NCBI RefSeq assembly: GCF_026151205.1
Contig: NC_087072.1
Span: 20,922,103-20,986,102, forward strand
Reading direction: 5' to 3'
Length of the DNA: 64,000 bases
Source: Bolinopsis microptera
Lineage: Eukaryota; Ctenophora; Tentaculata; Lobata; Bolinopsidae
The notes beneath the pieces were generated by a model, which saw nothing but the letters and a program-made list of their open reading frames with translations, ran no database searches and was not told where the DNA came from. This document shows, piece after piece, positions 1 to 12,249 of the stretch. A program made the position numbers and the translations under genes. Each line of letters opens with the position of its first letter. Position 1 is the stretch's first letter.

Positions 1-649
1 CCCGAGTTGCCGCATTGACTTTCGTCCGGATCCGTTTTTTACGAGGCGTAATCACCAGTTACTCAGCTTCATGTATATCTGATAATATTTTGTTTGATCT
101 CTACAACATTCTTGTAAGTTGGAGTGTCCGTAATTATTATAGAAACCAGCCACCTCCGCATTACATATCTTTTGTATGCCAGGTCTTTTATAAAATCTTA
201 ATCATATAATAAGAATAGAACCCAATAGTCTAAGATGAAACGGTATATCTTTTAGCTCATCGTTATTAAAATACTAATGTAATGAATTAATCAAGTAATG
301 TTCCCTTCCAACACAAATAAACAACAAACAAATGCTTTGCTCCACCGCAGTGGTGACGGCAATCGTAGGGCTATGCAGTTGGTTCAGATAACTCTCACCA
401 CGACGACAGCGTCGAGAAATTATCAAATGAGCATTGCGCATACTGACACATTTTATATTTTAAATATTTTACAAGCAACTGGTTCCCTTTTGCCAGCCGT
501 TTTTAGTCCATGTACGTCCGTTTCTGGTCTCATGCAGACCATGCGCAAACTAAAATTTTGTTTATATGCCAACATGATTATTTGAATCCGTCGTACACCC
601 CTATCATGTGCACGAATTGGGTTTTGTGCGAAAGTCACAAATAACGAAG

Positions 650-667
650 CCGCGCACTCGTGCGCGG
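650..667. repeat. CG-rich palindrome (CCGCGCAC/GTGCGCGG)
   Basis: The 18 bases read CCGCGCACTCGTGCGCGG, two 8-base arms around a 2-base centre. It stands out in AT-rich DNA. Equivalent positions in copies 2-4 (about 14,015, 27,210 and 40,408) keep the pattern with read-level errors. It could be an inverted-repeat end or a hairpin; function unknown. Confidence 0.6.
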
Positions 668-903
668 CAGGGCTACAAAATGAAACAAAGATTTGGACTA
701 GTAGAAGATTAATGAAATATAAAAACCTCAGAATTCAATCCAGTTTAATAAATATTTTTAAAATAACTTCACATCTGCTAAGAAATTTTATTTTAATTTT
801 GAATAAGTTTAGGCTCGCGCTGACATTATAATAAGTGACAGAGCACGCCGCGCCAGATATGATAGAAATTATGATTGAGATCATATGTCGAGTAGTAAAT
901 GAG

Positions 904-978
904 TTTGTAGGTTTATAACCTGCCAAGATGCGGCGCGCCGAGTTGAAAAAAATATTTTATGAAGGTATCACCCGTTAA
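904..978 (-). repeat. Short structured repeat, truncated variant
   Basis: Reads as the reverse complement of the 46-47 kb repeat: it begins GTTTGTAGGTTTATAACCTG, continues through a CGCGCCGAGTT block and ends in a TATCACCCGTTA block. The central part containing GTCGACGAGTCC is missing. Equivalents lie at about 14,282-14,350, 27,461-27,535 and 40,660-40,729, so this shorter form occurs once in every tandem unit. Confidence 0.6.
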
Positions 979-1805
979 TATATAGTAAAAAAGTATTTTA
1001 CATAATATATCTAATTTTCATGAGTTTATTATCGGATGTTTAAGTTTGACTAGGTTTATATGATAGTTATTATATTTTGCAAAATTGCAATATATCTAAT
1101 TATTGTTTTACTTAAAAAGTTTTGGTATTTACTTACAATTTTGTTTTTATTTAAAATTTTTTCACTTATTTAATACTGAATTTATCGACGCACACACTTG
1201 AAAACTTTTCGTTCAATTGCATTGTCATGCAAATCGCAGGTGCCCCTAAGATTTCTCAGATGGTTTTTTTATCGAACCATATTTTCAAAAGGCTTGTAGG
1301 TCTGTTTGACATGTGAAGGTCCTCCCAGTCCCACACACGACCCAAGGTGGAATCTTTGTCAATCAACGACCTGAGCCTCGTCAATCCTATTTTCAATTTG
1401 CCAGGTGCACACCATTTTTTTTTCACTATAATGCTCATGCTTGCTCCCGACAGGCATAAAGATGGGGCACGTCTTGTTTTTGAGCGATATGATGTATTTA
1501 AATACATGCTTGTTAAATTGGAGAATACACTCTAATGTGTACATGACAATGTGAAGATCAGTTATTATTTCTTCAGCTCAATAGGAATAGTCCGAAGAAA
1601 GCGTTTTAAAACGACATTTCACAGTGAGACAATGGTGGTAAAATATCAAGAAACATTTAAAATCACACCTTGTTTCGTTAATTAATTATTGCGCTGAAAC
1701 TTTTCAGGTCTAAAATTTACCAGTTGTAAAACTAATAACAAACACAAGTCTAACTAGAACAACAGCTCACACTTCAAAACTTCCAAAACATCCCTAAAGA
1801 AAGTA

Positions 1806-2698
1806 ATGACTGAAGACTACTCCAAGTACCGTTGAGACGCTACCTTCTAGCAGTTTGGACCATCTCTACCACCACCATCGCTATTTTAGAAATCTTGTAG
1901 TTCTCAAATGCCATAAAGCAGAAATCAATAAAAGCTGGACAGAATATCACTTGGTAATCATAGGAAACCTAGCAGTGGCTGATAATTGGATGTGATTGTA
2001 CTAGCTTGACAAACTTTATCACATTATAGCGACGAAATGTCTTGGTGAGAGCAAAACTGTTTCCAAATCAGTTATTTTTTGTGTAACCATCTTCTTTTCG
2101 GTGAGTGTATTTTTTCCCTCTGTTCTCTAATGTTAGCAAAGCAACTAGCCTCGCATTTCCGTTTCCTAGCAAGAATCGAAGTAAATAGACAAGGCTACTT
2201 CATAGCAGGGTTTATTTGGCTATCAGCGCTGCCCATACTTGGATACGTTATCATGTATCAGGATTAATTTCTATTTCAGTCCCGAAATATTGCGATGCAC
2301 AAAAGTGTCAAGAAGAGTGGAGCATCTGATGCGTATTCGTACCTCTATATGTTTACAATGTCATCCCGGATTTAAATTCTGGTTTGTACGATTGGACTGC
2401 TTATCTATACATTTCGTAAAGCGAGAAAACTGAAACCTGGAACACTAGCGAACCAATCTTGGAGAAGTCATCGTGTTTTTTGATCCCTCTTCTTCGCCGG
2501 TTGGAATGATAGCATTCAGCGAGGACAAGGATTTCTAATGAACATTTCACAAGATTTCAAAGCTTATCTACAGTCCAAACCTTTGCTACAAATCTCAAAT
2601 ATTGTAACCTAAATCACAATAAGAAGTTTCGGCAATTTCGGTGAGGAAATCACTATCGTTACAATTTGTTCAGGGGATTTGAAATCAAGCTGCTACAG
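1806..2698 (+). CDS. Rhodopsin-like (class A) GPCR, copy 1, frameshifted as read
   Basis: Consensus of four copies gives an intronless seven-helix receptor of about 296 residues starting MTETTPSTVERYLL. Seen by comparing copies: GN at residues 28-29 of helix 1, GNLAVAD near 51-57 in helix 2, a Trp in helix 4 (GFIWLAALPILG), a helix 5 stretch followed by basic YTFRKARKLK, and NPIVY in helix 7 followed by a short basic tail. Class A receptors normally carry D/E-R-Y at the end of helix 3; here the aligned text reads SKA. As read, this copy is broken by several indels, and the stop codon region is altered (TACAGAACC where others read TACTGAACC). The ligand is unknown. It should sit in the plasma membrane and couple to G proteins, but the altered DRY makes coupling uncertain. 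Confidence 0.78.
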
Positions 2699-3680
2699 AA
2701 CCAACACTTAAAGTTCACAAGCGCATCGAATAAATAAAATAGTATGATATTAGCGAACGTTCTTGTGAACGTAAACAATATTATATTTATAATCTGACAT
2801 TAATCAAGCTGAATACTTTTATTGAACTTCTGCGTTTTAGTTTCTTACCTAAATAACTATCAGTCCAGAATATCATGATAACTTTTCGCAAATGGAACCA
2901 TGGTCCGGACTCTTGTGTCTTCAGTGCGAGAAGAATCTGAAATTAATGACAATTGAAAATCAGAAAATTCTAATTTACCAGAACACATATTTCGTATAAT
3001 TATTAATTGTTGAACAGTCCCTATTATTAAACTTCGAGATCCGACCTTCAGAAAACGGCCTAACTAAAGACCCTAATCTTAACCCAAAAAGATAATAACT
3101 ACCATACCCACAAAAATCTAATAAATCATTAAAAAATTTCTTCGTGAGTTTACTGTAGATCTACACTGGATCATAAGAAACAACTCGAGAACACTGCGAC
3201 ATGTCCCACCATCTTAATCTGGTTATTAAGAAGCATTATAACGCTCCACAACCTCGTCAGCTCCTTCATCAAACCTTGTATCTTATATAAAATCACCTGG
3301 GCAGAAGGATTGTATGTACAGCTCGGTGATGCTGAGTCAAATAACTATTCATATGGTCCTTATGATCATAATAGAACAAAAGCTCTTGCCCAGAATAAAT
3401 TGAATATGTCATGATAATTCCTCAACTGTATGAGTGCGAAGGTTGTTCAATGCTGAAAAACCCCAAATAATGTTAAAAACGTGCCCGTTAACCAATTTGG
3501 CTAATTCTTTGTGTTTAAGAATGAGTTTTCTTCATATTCCAAATTGCAAGAATTGATTACACATAATTTATTTTACATCAACATTTTTACGGCCTATCTC
3601 CTTTTATTCTCTGATAAGAATTTAACTAATAAATTGTATATATACAACAACTAATTATGGTCAATCAGAGTTTATCCTCC
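2699..3680. other. Intergenic, GPCR 3' flank (unit copy 1)
   Basis: AT-rich sequence between the GPCR stop and the minus-strand exons. No frame stays open between copies. It may hold the 3' UTRs of two convergent genes. Equivalents: 16,045-17,009; 29,242-30,195; 42,481-43,405. Confidence 0.45.
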
Positions 3681-4345
3681 ATCAATCTGAGTATCTCGCA
3701 TGATGGTGTAGAAAGCTTGGGTGTTGACTCGCCACATAACACCTCCTGAAGAACGACTCTTTTTAGATGGGAGGTTCCCCGCTTCTGATGGCTCTTCATG
3801 TTTTCCTCAACATACCCTCTTATCTTAGTACCTGTTTATTATTTAAAAATTAATTATAAGAAGTAACTAAACAGTTCCAATCGAAGTAAACTAAGAAGCT
3901 AATTATTGAGAATGTCATGGAAGAGTCAGCCACATGAATAAAATCCATTCCAAATGGCTCATTAACAAAAGATAAGAATAAAAGTTGAACTCAAACAGAG
4001 GCATAGTAACTCGAATTATAAACTGAACAACACAAATGTCATGTACTGTACAAATTAAATACATCAAAAAATACCCAAAAATACTGTCCAAGAGGTTTCC
4101 ATATTACATAATTTTTATCTTTAACAGATGTTTGCAGCCTGATCAGACTAAATAACAAGGAGGAAGTCTTTAAAAGAAAACTTGGTGGTAATAGCTCCTC
4201 CCAGTACTCTTTCAGCCATGTTCACCGTGTTGTTGTTTTCACAATGTTACAAACATTGGGTAAAAATGTAGAACTAAGTTGACTGAAGTATGTCGACAGT
4301 GTAATCGTACAGCTCGTTTATTCTCTCCAATCTCGGTCAAACCTA
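3680..4345 (-). CDS. Putative two-exon gene end of unknown function, unit copy 1
   Basis: Two minus-strand blocks keep the same reading in three copies. The upstream block (about 4,105-4,345) encodes text including RPYFSHLVYQFYPMFV, HGDMDEVVLEEAITQG and SSFKDSLLDICLFRLQTS. The downstream block (about 3,680-3,830) encodes MLRKTEEPSEDGEPPTKKSR, then SSGGVMWRVNTQAFYTSCEI, and ends at a TGA. The PPTKKSR stretch looks like a nuclear localisation signal. Between them lies AT-rich DNA that would be an intron, but the exact splice sites are unclear. I do not recognise the family. It could instead be two separate exons of a larger gene whose 5' part lies further upstream on the minus strand. Confidence 0.4.
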
Positions 4346-5674
4346 GCACAGAAAAGATCTATTATGGTATTAATAACCTAAGCTCAAACAGATGTGTAAA
4401 AAAAACTTTAAAAAAATTGAAAATATTAAATATGAATGGCTTGGTTACTGCTCAAGAATCTAGATACAAAATACTTATACTACATACCTGACAATATCTG
4501 TGTTTTATTAAGACACAAAGACATTGGTAGCTGTTTTTTTTGGGGCGGGTTTATTTATATTTTTGTTCAAATCCAGTGCGTTCAATTGATTTCTTTCATA
4601 CCAATTTTGACTGTTATTAAGGATGGTTTATACTGTTTTGGCACATATTGGGCCAAAATAAATCAATCCACTAAAGATACTACCATTGATGAACTCCAGT
4701 TTTCATTGCTTCCTAAAAGTAAATAACTAAAATTTACCAAAATTGAATAATTATCATTCATAGTGAACTATCATCTTCTAGCATGGAATGAAATGGATAA
4801 TTCAGGTCTTCTTTTCACATCAGCTTCACCACGCTGACTACTCAGTCAACCTCCACTAATTTGTACCTTCACACCCTTCACAGTTTCATTTTTAAGCTAA
4901 TTCGCAGATTTTATAATTCGGACTGTATACTAAGTGATATAATGACCACAGCCGAAGGATGTGGATAAGAGGTCAAATAAGAGGTCAATATTTCCTGTTA
5001 CTATATACTAACCTCTCTGTCAATGACATACTCGACAACCGACACAACTCCACCATCGTCACTTTTGCAAAACCACACTAAATGGTTAATAGTGCCAGAG
5101 GAACTGGACCAGACTGGAGTAAACAAGCAACTACGTACACCTCTTAGTTCGCCTCTCTCTCCACACCCAGGTCCACCACTGAAGCGTTCATCAATGACAC
5201 ACCACACACTTAACCAATCATCAATGACAAAACCTTCTGATTCCAACCGCAACCTCCCATAAGAATGCCATACCCCAGAGTAGGCAAAGCATCCCCAGCT
5301 AACTCTACCCGTGGGCCAACCCGGCCCAGCCTATCTTTAAATTTTTTTTAAATCCGAAGGGTTGATGAACCTTGTGGGGGGGGAAAAAGTGAATTGAAGA
5401 CACCAATTCCATACTTAACCCGCTCCTATGAGACCCCCCCGAAAAACTATTATCAACAAGATATAGTCTGTCTAACATACTGTACAAAACAAACTTACAC
5501 CATATTAAGTATAATATTCTTTTGAACTGCAAACTAAATTTTTCTTCACCTCAAACTGTTTCTTCTGTGAAACGATTATTATTCATAACATCTTTACCAC
5601 TTGTCCTTAGGTGAACCACAGTGCCTCTAAATCTCTCAATTAGCCTATGGCACCAATCGAGGATGATTTAACAC
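4346..5674. other. Intergenic with possible exon fragments (unit copy 1)
   Basis: No gene is firmly supported. The 4,980-5,330 part is less AT-rich and its minus strand reads DRLGWVGHERLAVGC-like text up to a GTAAGTG-type splice donor near 5,210 in the consensus, so a further exon of the minus-strand gene is possible. Equivalents: 17,711-18,967 and 30,876-32,165. Confidence 0.35.
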
Positions 5675-6104
5675 ATGACTATTTCAGGAGTTGGAGCCAT
5701 GGAAGAGTAAACAGTCCTCCAACTTAAATCTGAACGAGGACTGGAACACGGACAAGGAGCTGAGCTTGATTAGTGAAACCAGGGCAAACAAAAAGTTATC
5801 TGACTTTTAAAGAAATGTGAGTCAAAACCCCTCCGCTCAGAGCAAGTAATGAGATGGAGAATGTTCTGTCTATTTACGAGTGTTGACAATACACCGGCCA
5901 ATGGTAGTCTCCTTGTTTTTGCTGTATCTATGAATAAAAAATTAAAAAGGGCGTATACCGTATAAGTTGTCCGGCAAAAGCAACCTAAATTATTGATGGA
6001 TGACCTTAAAAGATTCGTAAATATGGTTATGAATACTTTAAGAAGAATTGAATGAAATAAAGGATATTGCTCCACTGTATACAATTTGGAGGAACCTTTT
6101 GTAG
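5675..6104 (+). CDS. Unknown small protein, unit copy 1
   Basis: From an ATG near 5,675 to TAG at 6,104. Comparing three copies restores a frame with text such as PSSEQVDEMENVRSYLRSV, DNTPANVSLVFAVSMNEKL, PYKLSRKSNLKLLMDDLKD and LNEIKDIAHCIQFWRNLL, followed by the stop. The second half is rich in Leu, Lys and Asp and is probably helical; the charge and leucine spacing resemble small adaptor-type helical domains, but I cannot assign a family. Frames are interrupted by indels that differ between copies. It could be a terminal exon rather than a complete gene. Confidence 0.45.
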
Positions 6105-6359
6105 TTGTTTTGCACAGTTAACGGTGTGAAGATGATTTTACCATGGTAAAAATTCCGTTTACATACTCAAGCTCTACACCTACTCCTTATTTCGACACGT
6201 ACTGTAATTCAACAAACCCCCTAAGGATTTTTTAAAAATAAAATATTCAAACACTATAACACATAATATAGCAAATGACCCATTATAAAAATCAACCCTT
6301 TAAGAATTCAAAAAATCCCTTAACAATCAAAAATTTTTTACCCTTGGCCTTGTGGCTCA

Positions 6360-9156
6360 AGTTAAGATCTAGACTGTTTATATCTACCTACAATGTTTTT
6401 TTCTCGCACGCTCTGTCTCACACGGAGAGAAATCGAACTGTTGTTCTAGATTTCAAAGCGAAGGCCTTTCTATGTGTATCCTACAGCGTCTGAGTACCTC
6501 TGGCCATGTGGTACTCCAACTTACTGCCAGCTGTCTTGAACCAGACTCTCAGCTTCAACCACCCATTCCACCAGAATTCGAGATACACTAAAGGTTTGAA
6601 GCTTCCTTTCTCCACTTCAAGAAACCCTTGCATTTAACATCGCCTTTTCTCATTTCATGTAACAGGTAATTGCTGGTATCGGTTTTGCTTGCAATGGATG
6701 GGGGCTGGGCAAGAAAAAACCCTACATCAAAAGAAATGCCCGTCTCTGAAGCATTACCAAATCGATCTTGCAGAAATGTCCAGGCCTGGCTTGGTCTCCA
6801 AGGACTGTTTCCCTTTGGTAAACTGTAGACCATCAACCTGAAGAAGAACTGGCTCAGTCTGCACATCCTTGCATTTCACAGTTCTCATTAGTTGCTGCAA
6901 AGGTGTCTCTCAGCGAGTATGTGCCGCAGTGACCCCACCCCAAAAAAAACAAAAAATATCCCCAATTTATGCATATGAGCGCATGGTTTGCTGAGTTCTG
7001 GGCCACACGTACATGTTTTAGGGCAGTCCTTTAAAGTTCAGGTTGTATCTCTTGAGAGCTATTGCATCAGAGAACATGTTTTTATTATTCATCAGATATC
7101 CCTACTCTTTTAAAGGTAGTGCTTTAACCAAGCACTTGCCCCTTTCTCGGGATCCGCTAGTTGAACATCAACTTGGCCAGTGGTGTTGACTCGAGACCTG
7201 TCGTATTTCTGCTTGTTGTTGTCGATAAAAGAGATTTCGTTCTGTCGTTATCTCAGTTTTCACTCCTTTACAATGTCTCCAGTCCTCTTTGTATGTTGTC
7301 TATCTGCTTAGAATTGCTTCTTTAAGGGGTTTTGTGGCTCAACCTGAGAAATTGTACTCTCGGTCTGCCATTTCCATCATAACGTGGTATAACCCAATCC
7401 TCCATATCTTGGTGGTAGAGCCATTAATGTTCTTAGTTCATCAGTGCAGCTAAACAGCCTGTTAAATGATACTGGGATAAACTCCATCACGTGTTACTTG
7501 TTCTAGAGGAGTGAGCCTATCTGCAACCTCCTGGTTTAGTTTCTGCACACATAGTTCCATCTTTTTACTAAGCCCATACAAGTATGCACTGTATGCTATC
7601 TGAGTTCTCTTGATGCTATATCACTTACTGTTTAAGATCCCAAACACCATTCTTGAACTTTTTTCCTCAATGAAAGCCTCTTTCCTTGGTCTGTTCCGAT
7701 GAAGCAGCCAGATATCGTCGACCAATGCTTGTCCCACATTGACATCTTGGATAGGGTTCATGCTTCTCTCGTGCTCAGGCTGACTATCGACCCATGTTTT
7801 AGAAGATTAGGGTTGTATCCAAAAGTGGTCCTTTAATACAGAGGTTTATCCCACCACTTCCTTATTTCCACCATTTACCCCAGCAGCAGAGTCATCAGCA
7901 GTACCAGATCTGAGTCCACCTTCTCACATTTTCCTGCATCAATCATGGTATTGTACCAGATGCATAAAAATCCCATGGCAGGTGATCACCTTGTGTGGTC
8001 CCTTCTTCACTAAAAAGATGCTCATCTCCTCCTACAATGAACAGTCTAGCAGGCTTCTGTAGGTGTTCATAATGTAAGTAGCAACTTCTGGACAAACGAT
8101 GTTCATGTTGTTGAGAGCAGCACTCTCGGTTCAGCAAGTGAATGCATTCGCTTCATCCCCTAAGATGATAGCTTCCGTATTCAAGGGTCTTCAAGAGGGG
8201 GAGAGGAGACGATGGAAGTTTCAGTCAGGTCTTCAAAGCATCCCTTGCAGCATGGACTGCTGCTTCCAGCTCCTCCCTAAGACTCACAAACTTGAATATG
8301 AGCATGGCTCCAACCAGATCTTTCTGTAGGAGGGTCATTATGTTTCCTATATCTCTTCTTAAGACTTCACCTATGCCTACTGGCCGACACCAGGCTTTTT
8401 ATCCAGGGGGACAAGTCGACATCCCTGTCAATGAGTCAACAGCGTTGATCCAATACCGGAACACATAGTTTTTCCTTGCTATCCCTGCTATGGCATTACA
8501 TAATCCTCACACTTCTTACCAAACTGTTTAGAACACAGTAGAGTCCTTCCATGCATCCGCATCCTCCCTGAATGGCCCTGCAGCACCCTGTATCCTTTTG
8601 CTGCTTGTCTTATCGATTCCCGCGTCAATACTGGCGAATAATAACCGCCTACCCTCCACGACAGGTTCCACTCAGATAGATTCCCTTTGATGCAGGTGAT
8701 GCCTGGGGATGCTTCTCTTCAGCACTTATCAAATCTGAAGTAGGTTCAAGAATCCCGTGGCATTTTAACCAATCACCGCATTGCTTGCAACTGACTTTTC
8801 CGTTCATCATTAGTCGATTGAAACATCTCTCAACATTGCCATGTTTATTTTTCCCCTTTCCCATCTCCTCTGAATCTCCTGTCCTTCTCGCAGCAGCTCT
8901 TCTAGCTTACTGCCTTCCACAAAGCAAGTCTTCTCTTCAACACTTTTCAGTGTGTTTCTTTTGCTTTGGACCTCTTGAGGGTTTCTGCAACAGCAGTGAT
9001 GGCATTATCAATCAAAAGGGTGATGGTCACATGATTCCATAGCACGCGATGTGAAATTGTCGCCACTTTAGTCATTTCCTTCGATAAGAAGAAAAAAGAA
9101 AAAGAATGCTTATCCAGCGCCCCTGAGGGAAGCAAAATATGTTTCTTCCCCTCCAT
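6360..9156 (-). mobile_element. Retroelement reverse transcriptase with unusual C-terminal region, unit copy 1
   Basis: Minus-strand polyprotein recovered by comparing copies. In N-to-C order: a basic N-terminal part; RLVPLDKKPGVRPVGIGEVL followed by an RRI(I)GKTVM-type block; a VDAEDAFNLLNR block (RT motif A); SEEGTTQGDP (motif B, about 7,990); IWYADDSAAG (motif C, about 7,890); KWWDNLCIKGPLFG; TPLEQVTRDEFIPA; KGASAWLTALPLKEYGYLMN; a Cys/His segment (CTCGPEYSANHALIC) with RHNS; ARLDI and then FFDVGYF; and VEKGSFTPLVFSTSGGMGGE near the end. The family recurs in cnidarian and sponge genomes. The ARLDI...DV pattern suggests a PD-(D/E)XK-type nuclease, which is inference. Clade is not settled. 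The frame is broken by read errors. Confidence 0.72.
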
Positions 9157-9870
9157 TTAAAACTTTAACACATATATTCCTCACATTATTGTCAGAACTG
9201 TCCCGAACTATTCCATGGTCCTAATATTAATCGAATGGATAACTACATTATCATGAATCTGGGAAACAGCACTCCTTGCCTCTTCTACCACAGAAACCAG
9301 CGTCCTTTGATGTTGTTTTTAGGCATCTTGTACATAGATAATCACATTGCTTTCACTCAGCTTACTTGTATTCTTTTTTTAATGATCTTCAGCAAGTCCT
9401 ATGATGCGATGAGTGACAACCTATCGCACAGCAAGCCATCGTCCATACTCAGTCACTTAAGATCGCATAATGGACAAGTCTCTGTAAGTGTCCCAAATCC
9501 TTGATTTCTTGAGAGACAGTTTATTTGTTTCTTCTGGGTCTTGTACATTGATCTAGATTAGCAACTTACTTAATGCGTTAATTTAGTTCTCAACTGATTT
9601 TAGATCTGTATCAACATTTCCAACCAAAAACGGGGACCACCACTGTTTTCCGGAGTCGATACCAAACAGGAGCTTACTTACCGCTGACAGTCCCTACTGG
9701 AACGGGTCTCCTAACGAGTAGTGATCCGAATTTGGGATCTGAAAGGAGTAATCTCGACACCAGAGGGTTTTACCAGATATTCGGTCGAACTCTATTGATT
9801 TATTACTAACATAATCACAGTTGAAATGTGCAATATAACAAAATTAACAATTTATTGTAAAAAGTTAAAT
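9157..9870. other. Possible N-terminal part of the retroelement and an exon-like block (unit copy 1)
   Basis: On the minus strand, consensus text such as NLDQCTDPEETNKTVSQAI and KDLRTLPRLVQCDLKVTEYD can be read near 9,430-9,560, and KNNIKDVYTVVEEARSAVSQ near 9,270-9,330. These look coding but are interrupted by stops in all copies, so they may be exons of a host gene or a decayed N-terminal part of the retroelement. On the plus strand 9,600-9,830 reads VPTDAGLLNSSDPNLGS-like text without stops in the consensus. Equivalents: 22,391-23,084 and 35,601-36,301. Confidence 0.35.
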
Positions 9871-9871
9871 C

Positions 9872-10605
9872 AAATATTGATGATAAATTAAGTTGGAACC
9901 ACACATACAATCCTTAACATAAAACTAACGAGTGCTTGTTGGACGTATCTACCGTATAATAAATGCTTACCAGAATCACTAAATAGGAGTACCAAATTTA
10001 CCATTCACACAGTGATCTCATCTCGGTTTTGCTATATCTGTGTGGGAGGTATTCCTTAATAACCATTTAAAAAACCACTATTTATTACACTAGAAGAAAT
10101 GATAAGAATTCTATTCGGAGACCATAAAAGGTATGTAGATCAAATTCAAAACATGTCTAGAGTTAGACGGGTTCGGCTCCCAACGGTTGGGTTGCGATTT
10201 TTATGTTAAGGAGTCTACCAACCTCTATTTGAAAAAACATAAAATACTAGCCCCTTTTTTGTTTTTAAAAGAAGTGAAACCCCCCTACACAAATTTTTTA
10301 ATAGAAAAACCCCCTACGTTGCCTAATGGAATTTTTTAGATAATTAAGACAAGATACCAATTTCAATGTTCTCTTTGTTCACCATATCCTCATAGGAAAG
10401 ACAAAATGTTAATCACGATCACCTTTCACAACTAAACAATTCATCTATAAATCAGTGTGGCTGTGGAATGAGTTTTGTAAATTGGCTCATTTAATTTTAA
10501 ATTCCTCTTGTTCTTCTGTTCAGAATAAATTAACAAAATCCATTGATGAATTCCCAAAACAGGTATGGTGCTGACTGAATGACAAAAATATTCACTGAAT
10601 TCTAA
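9872..10605 (+). mobile_element. LINE 3' fragment (RT C-terminal part), unit copy 1
   Basis: Consensus of three copies reads DDKLSWKPHIQSLTKKLSSA, FGRIYRLKN, SLIESHLGFAISVWG, FITQKKCIRIIFGDHKRYVD, then FEKHKILAVENLYRLRCLME and VWLWNEFC near the end. This is the region downstream of the RT catalytic core in L2/CR1-like LINEs and aligns with the cleaner copies at 43.6 kb and 59 kb (TQKRCIRILFGDLNAYLDK). No RT catalytic motifs are present, so it is a 5'-truncated insertion. It ends with TAA at 10,603-10,605. Opposite orientation to the neighbouring reverse transcriptase. Confidence 0.75.
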
Positions 10606-10697
10606 GTAAAACACAAATAGATCCAGGTATCGGCAGGCGCTGCCGCCAAACTACATTATCAATGCTATACTTCTTTTATTTACAGCAGCTAGAAGTA

Positions 10698-10722
10698 TAG
10701 CGCGCATTAACAAGGCGCGCTA
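10698..10722. repeat. Inverted repeat TAGCGCGC/GCGCGCTA
   Basis: Two 8-base arms around a 9-base loop (ATTAACAAG). Copy 2 has it at 23,870-23,895 with longer arms (TTAAGCGCGC...GCGCGCTAA), and copy 3 has a damaged form at about 37,083-37,110. It lies about 100 bases after the LINE fragment stop. Confidence 0.6.
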
Positions 10723-11705
10723 GCATTTTTTTTACGCCATTCTAGGTTTCGACTGATTTACACAATACACAATACACAATAATGTCCAATGTGATTCTAT
10801 TTGTTTGCCCCTAATCTGATAATTCTAATGAAGTGACTGCTCCTATTAACCAACCGACCAACATTTCGGTCGAACCCTAAATTACTAATACCAAATTTAA
10901 ACCCCACAATATGCGTGATAGTCCTCCAATTCTTCCTCCTTCTCTCGATCTTTGTTCTTTTGATAGAAATGAAACTGTTTGTATACTATAAACAAATAGT
11001 GATTTTTAACTTTGAGATAAACTAGTATATTATTATATTTTTGCACCAATGTTCACCTAACTTAACGTCTCACACTGAACACCGATCGCCGAAACCCAAT
11101 TTTAAAGTAAAATTTATACGATCTGACTACAGTGCAGACTGGCGCAACGTTCCCCGTATAGTACTCAATCGGAGGGTAATCAGGTCACGTGTTAATGAAA
11201 AATTACGTGGTCCTTCCACAATCCCTTCTGTTGGGTCACACGTTTATTGGAACAGAGATCGCTATCGTGTAACTAGATTCTAGAAGCATTATAAATGCAA
11301 AGTAACTTTGTGACAGGTGATAGGCAAATGAAATTACACATCTTGCTTTAACTTTATCCCGTCACCAATGACAAATTAATTAACGGCTGTGGAGTGTTTC
11401 ACGTTTGTCCGTACTCAAAACGTTTCGCGTATGCGATGCGGCCCATCGAGGAAAATCTTTTTACTTGTAATTTTAACCATATAAAGTATGATTAGTCGGA
11501 TATAGTACTGAGTCAAACAGTCCCGAAACGAAAAAGCAAACCATTTGAATTTTGTTCGGCGACTGAATTGTTGATGGGCCTGCAAATATTTGTGGTCGAG
11601 TAGTTTGAATACTCAATGATTAACATGATTATCGATTTAATTTAGGAATGTATATAACTATCATTGACCAAGTTTAATGTTATTGAGAATGCACCCCAGC
11701 ACTGG

Positions 11706-11780
11706 GGCGCGCGGCGGCTTTGATGTTAGCGGCTACAAGCTTGAAAAGCTAGGCAGCTGCAGAAAGGCGCCGCGCGCGTT
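11706..11780. repeat. CG-rich inverted repeat with about 50-base loop
   Basis: A GCGCGCGGCGGC block and a GCGCCGCGCGCG block form complementary arms of 9 or more bases, with an intervening stretch containing TTTGATGTTAGCGGCTACAA. Copies 2 and 3 carry it at about 24,895-24,975 and 38,105-38,180. Conservation of both arms while the rest is AT-rich suggests a mobile-element end or a structured transcript. Confidence 0.55.
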
Positions 11781-12249
11781 CACAAGTTCAGCGTACGGCT
11801 TTCGTTTTTGATTTTACAAATGACAAAGCAACTTTAAAGATTATTAATGAAATTATCGGATATTTATTTATTCATATGTATTGAATTCTTCTGTGGAAAA
11901 TAAAAATTGTACTTTTACTTAAATTAGTATTTTACTTAAATCCATTTGGCTAGTTTTTAGTATTTTAAGGTTCAACTCTGTCGAACTAAAGTGGCTCTTG
12001 ACTCAAGGTATGACACGTACCAAATTGACAAAAGAACTTCAACTGTCAAACTGGAGTTTTGAAATCTCCGGATCTAAAGCAGCGATCCCTAACATCTTAA
12101 ATCTATTCGTTTGTTTTGTTTTTCCGCTTGTCTCGTGTTGTTCAATGATGTGTGAATGTAATTGTGAAGAAGTAATAATAAAAATTTAAACTAGCATTTA
12201 CAATGTAAACATACACAGAACGGTCCAAAATCTAATTGGCCACCAGCAT

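Larger units (their letters stand above)
1..1805. other. Non-coding part upstream of the GPCR (unit copy 1)
   Basis: No gene can be supported. The stretch is AT-rich with CG-rich islands: a near-perfect palindrome at 650-667 and a truncated member of the structured repeat family at 904-978. Short frames at 298-585 and equivalents in copies 2-4 do not stay open when the copies are compared. Promoter elements for the GPCR are presumably here, but no convincing TATA or initiator can be singled out. Equivalent stretches: 13,358-15,166; 26,550-28,348; 39,754-41,588. Confidence 0.5.

Noticed and set aside
8785-9504. Plus-strand frames opposite the reverse transcriptase
   Set aside because: They are shadows of the minus-strand RT and are not open in the same way in other copies.
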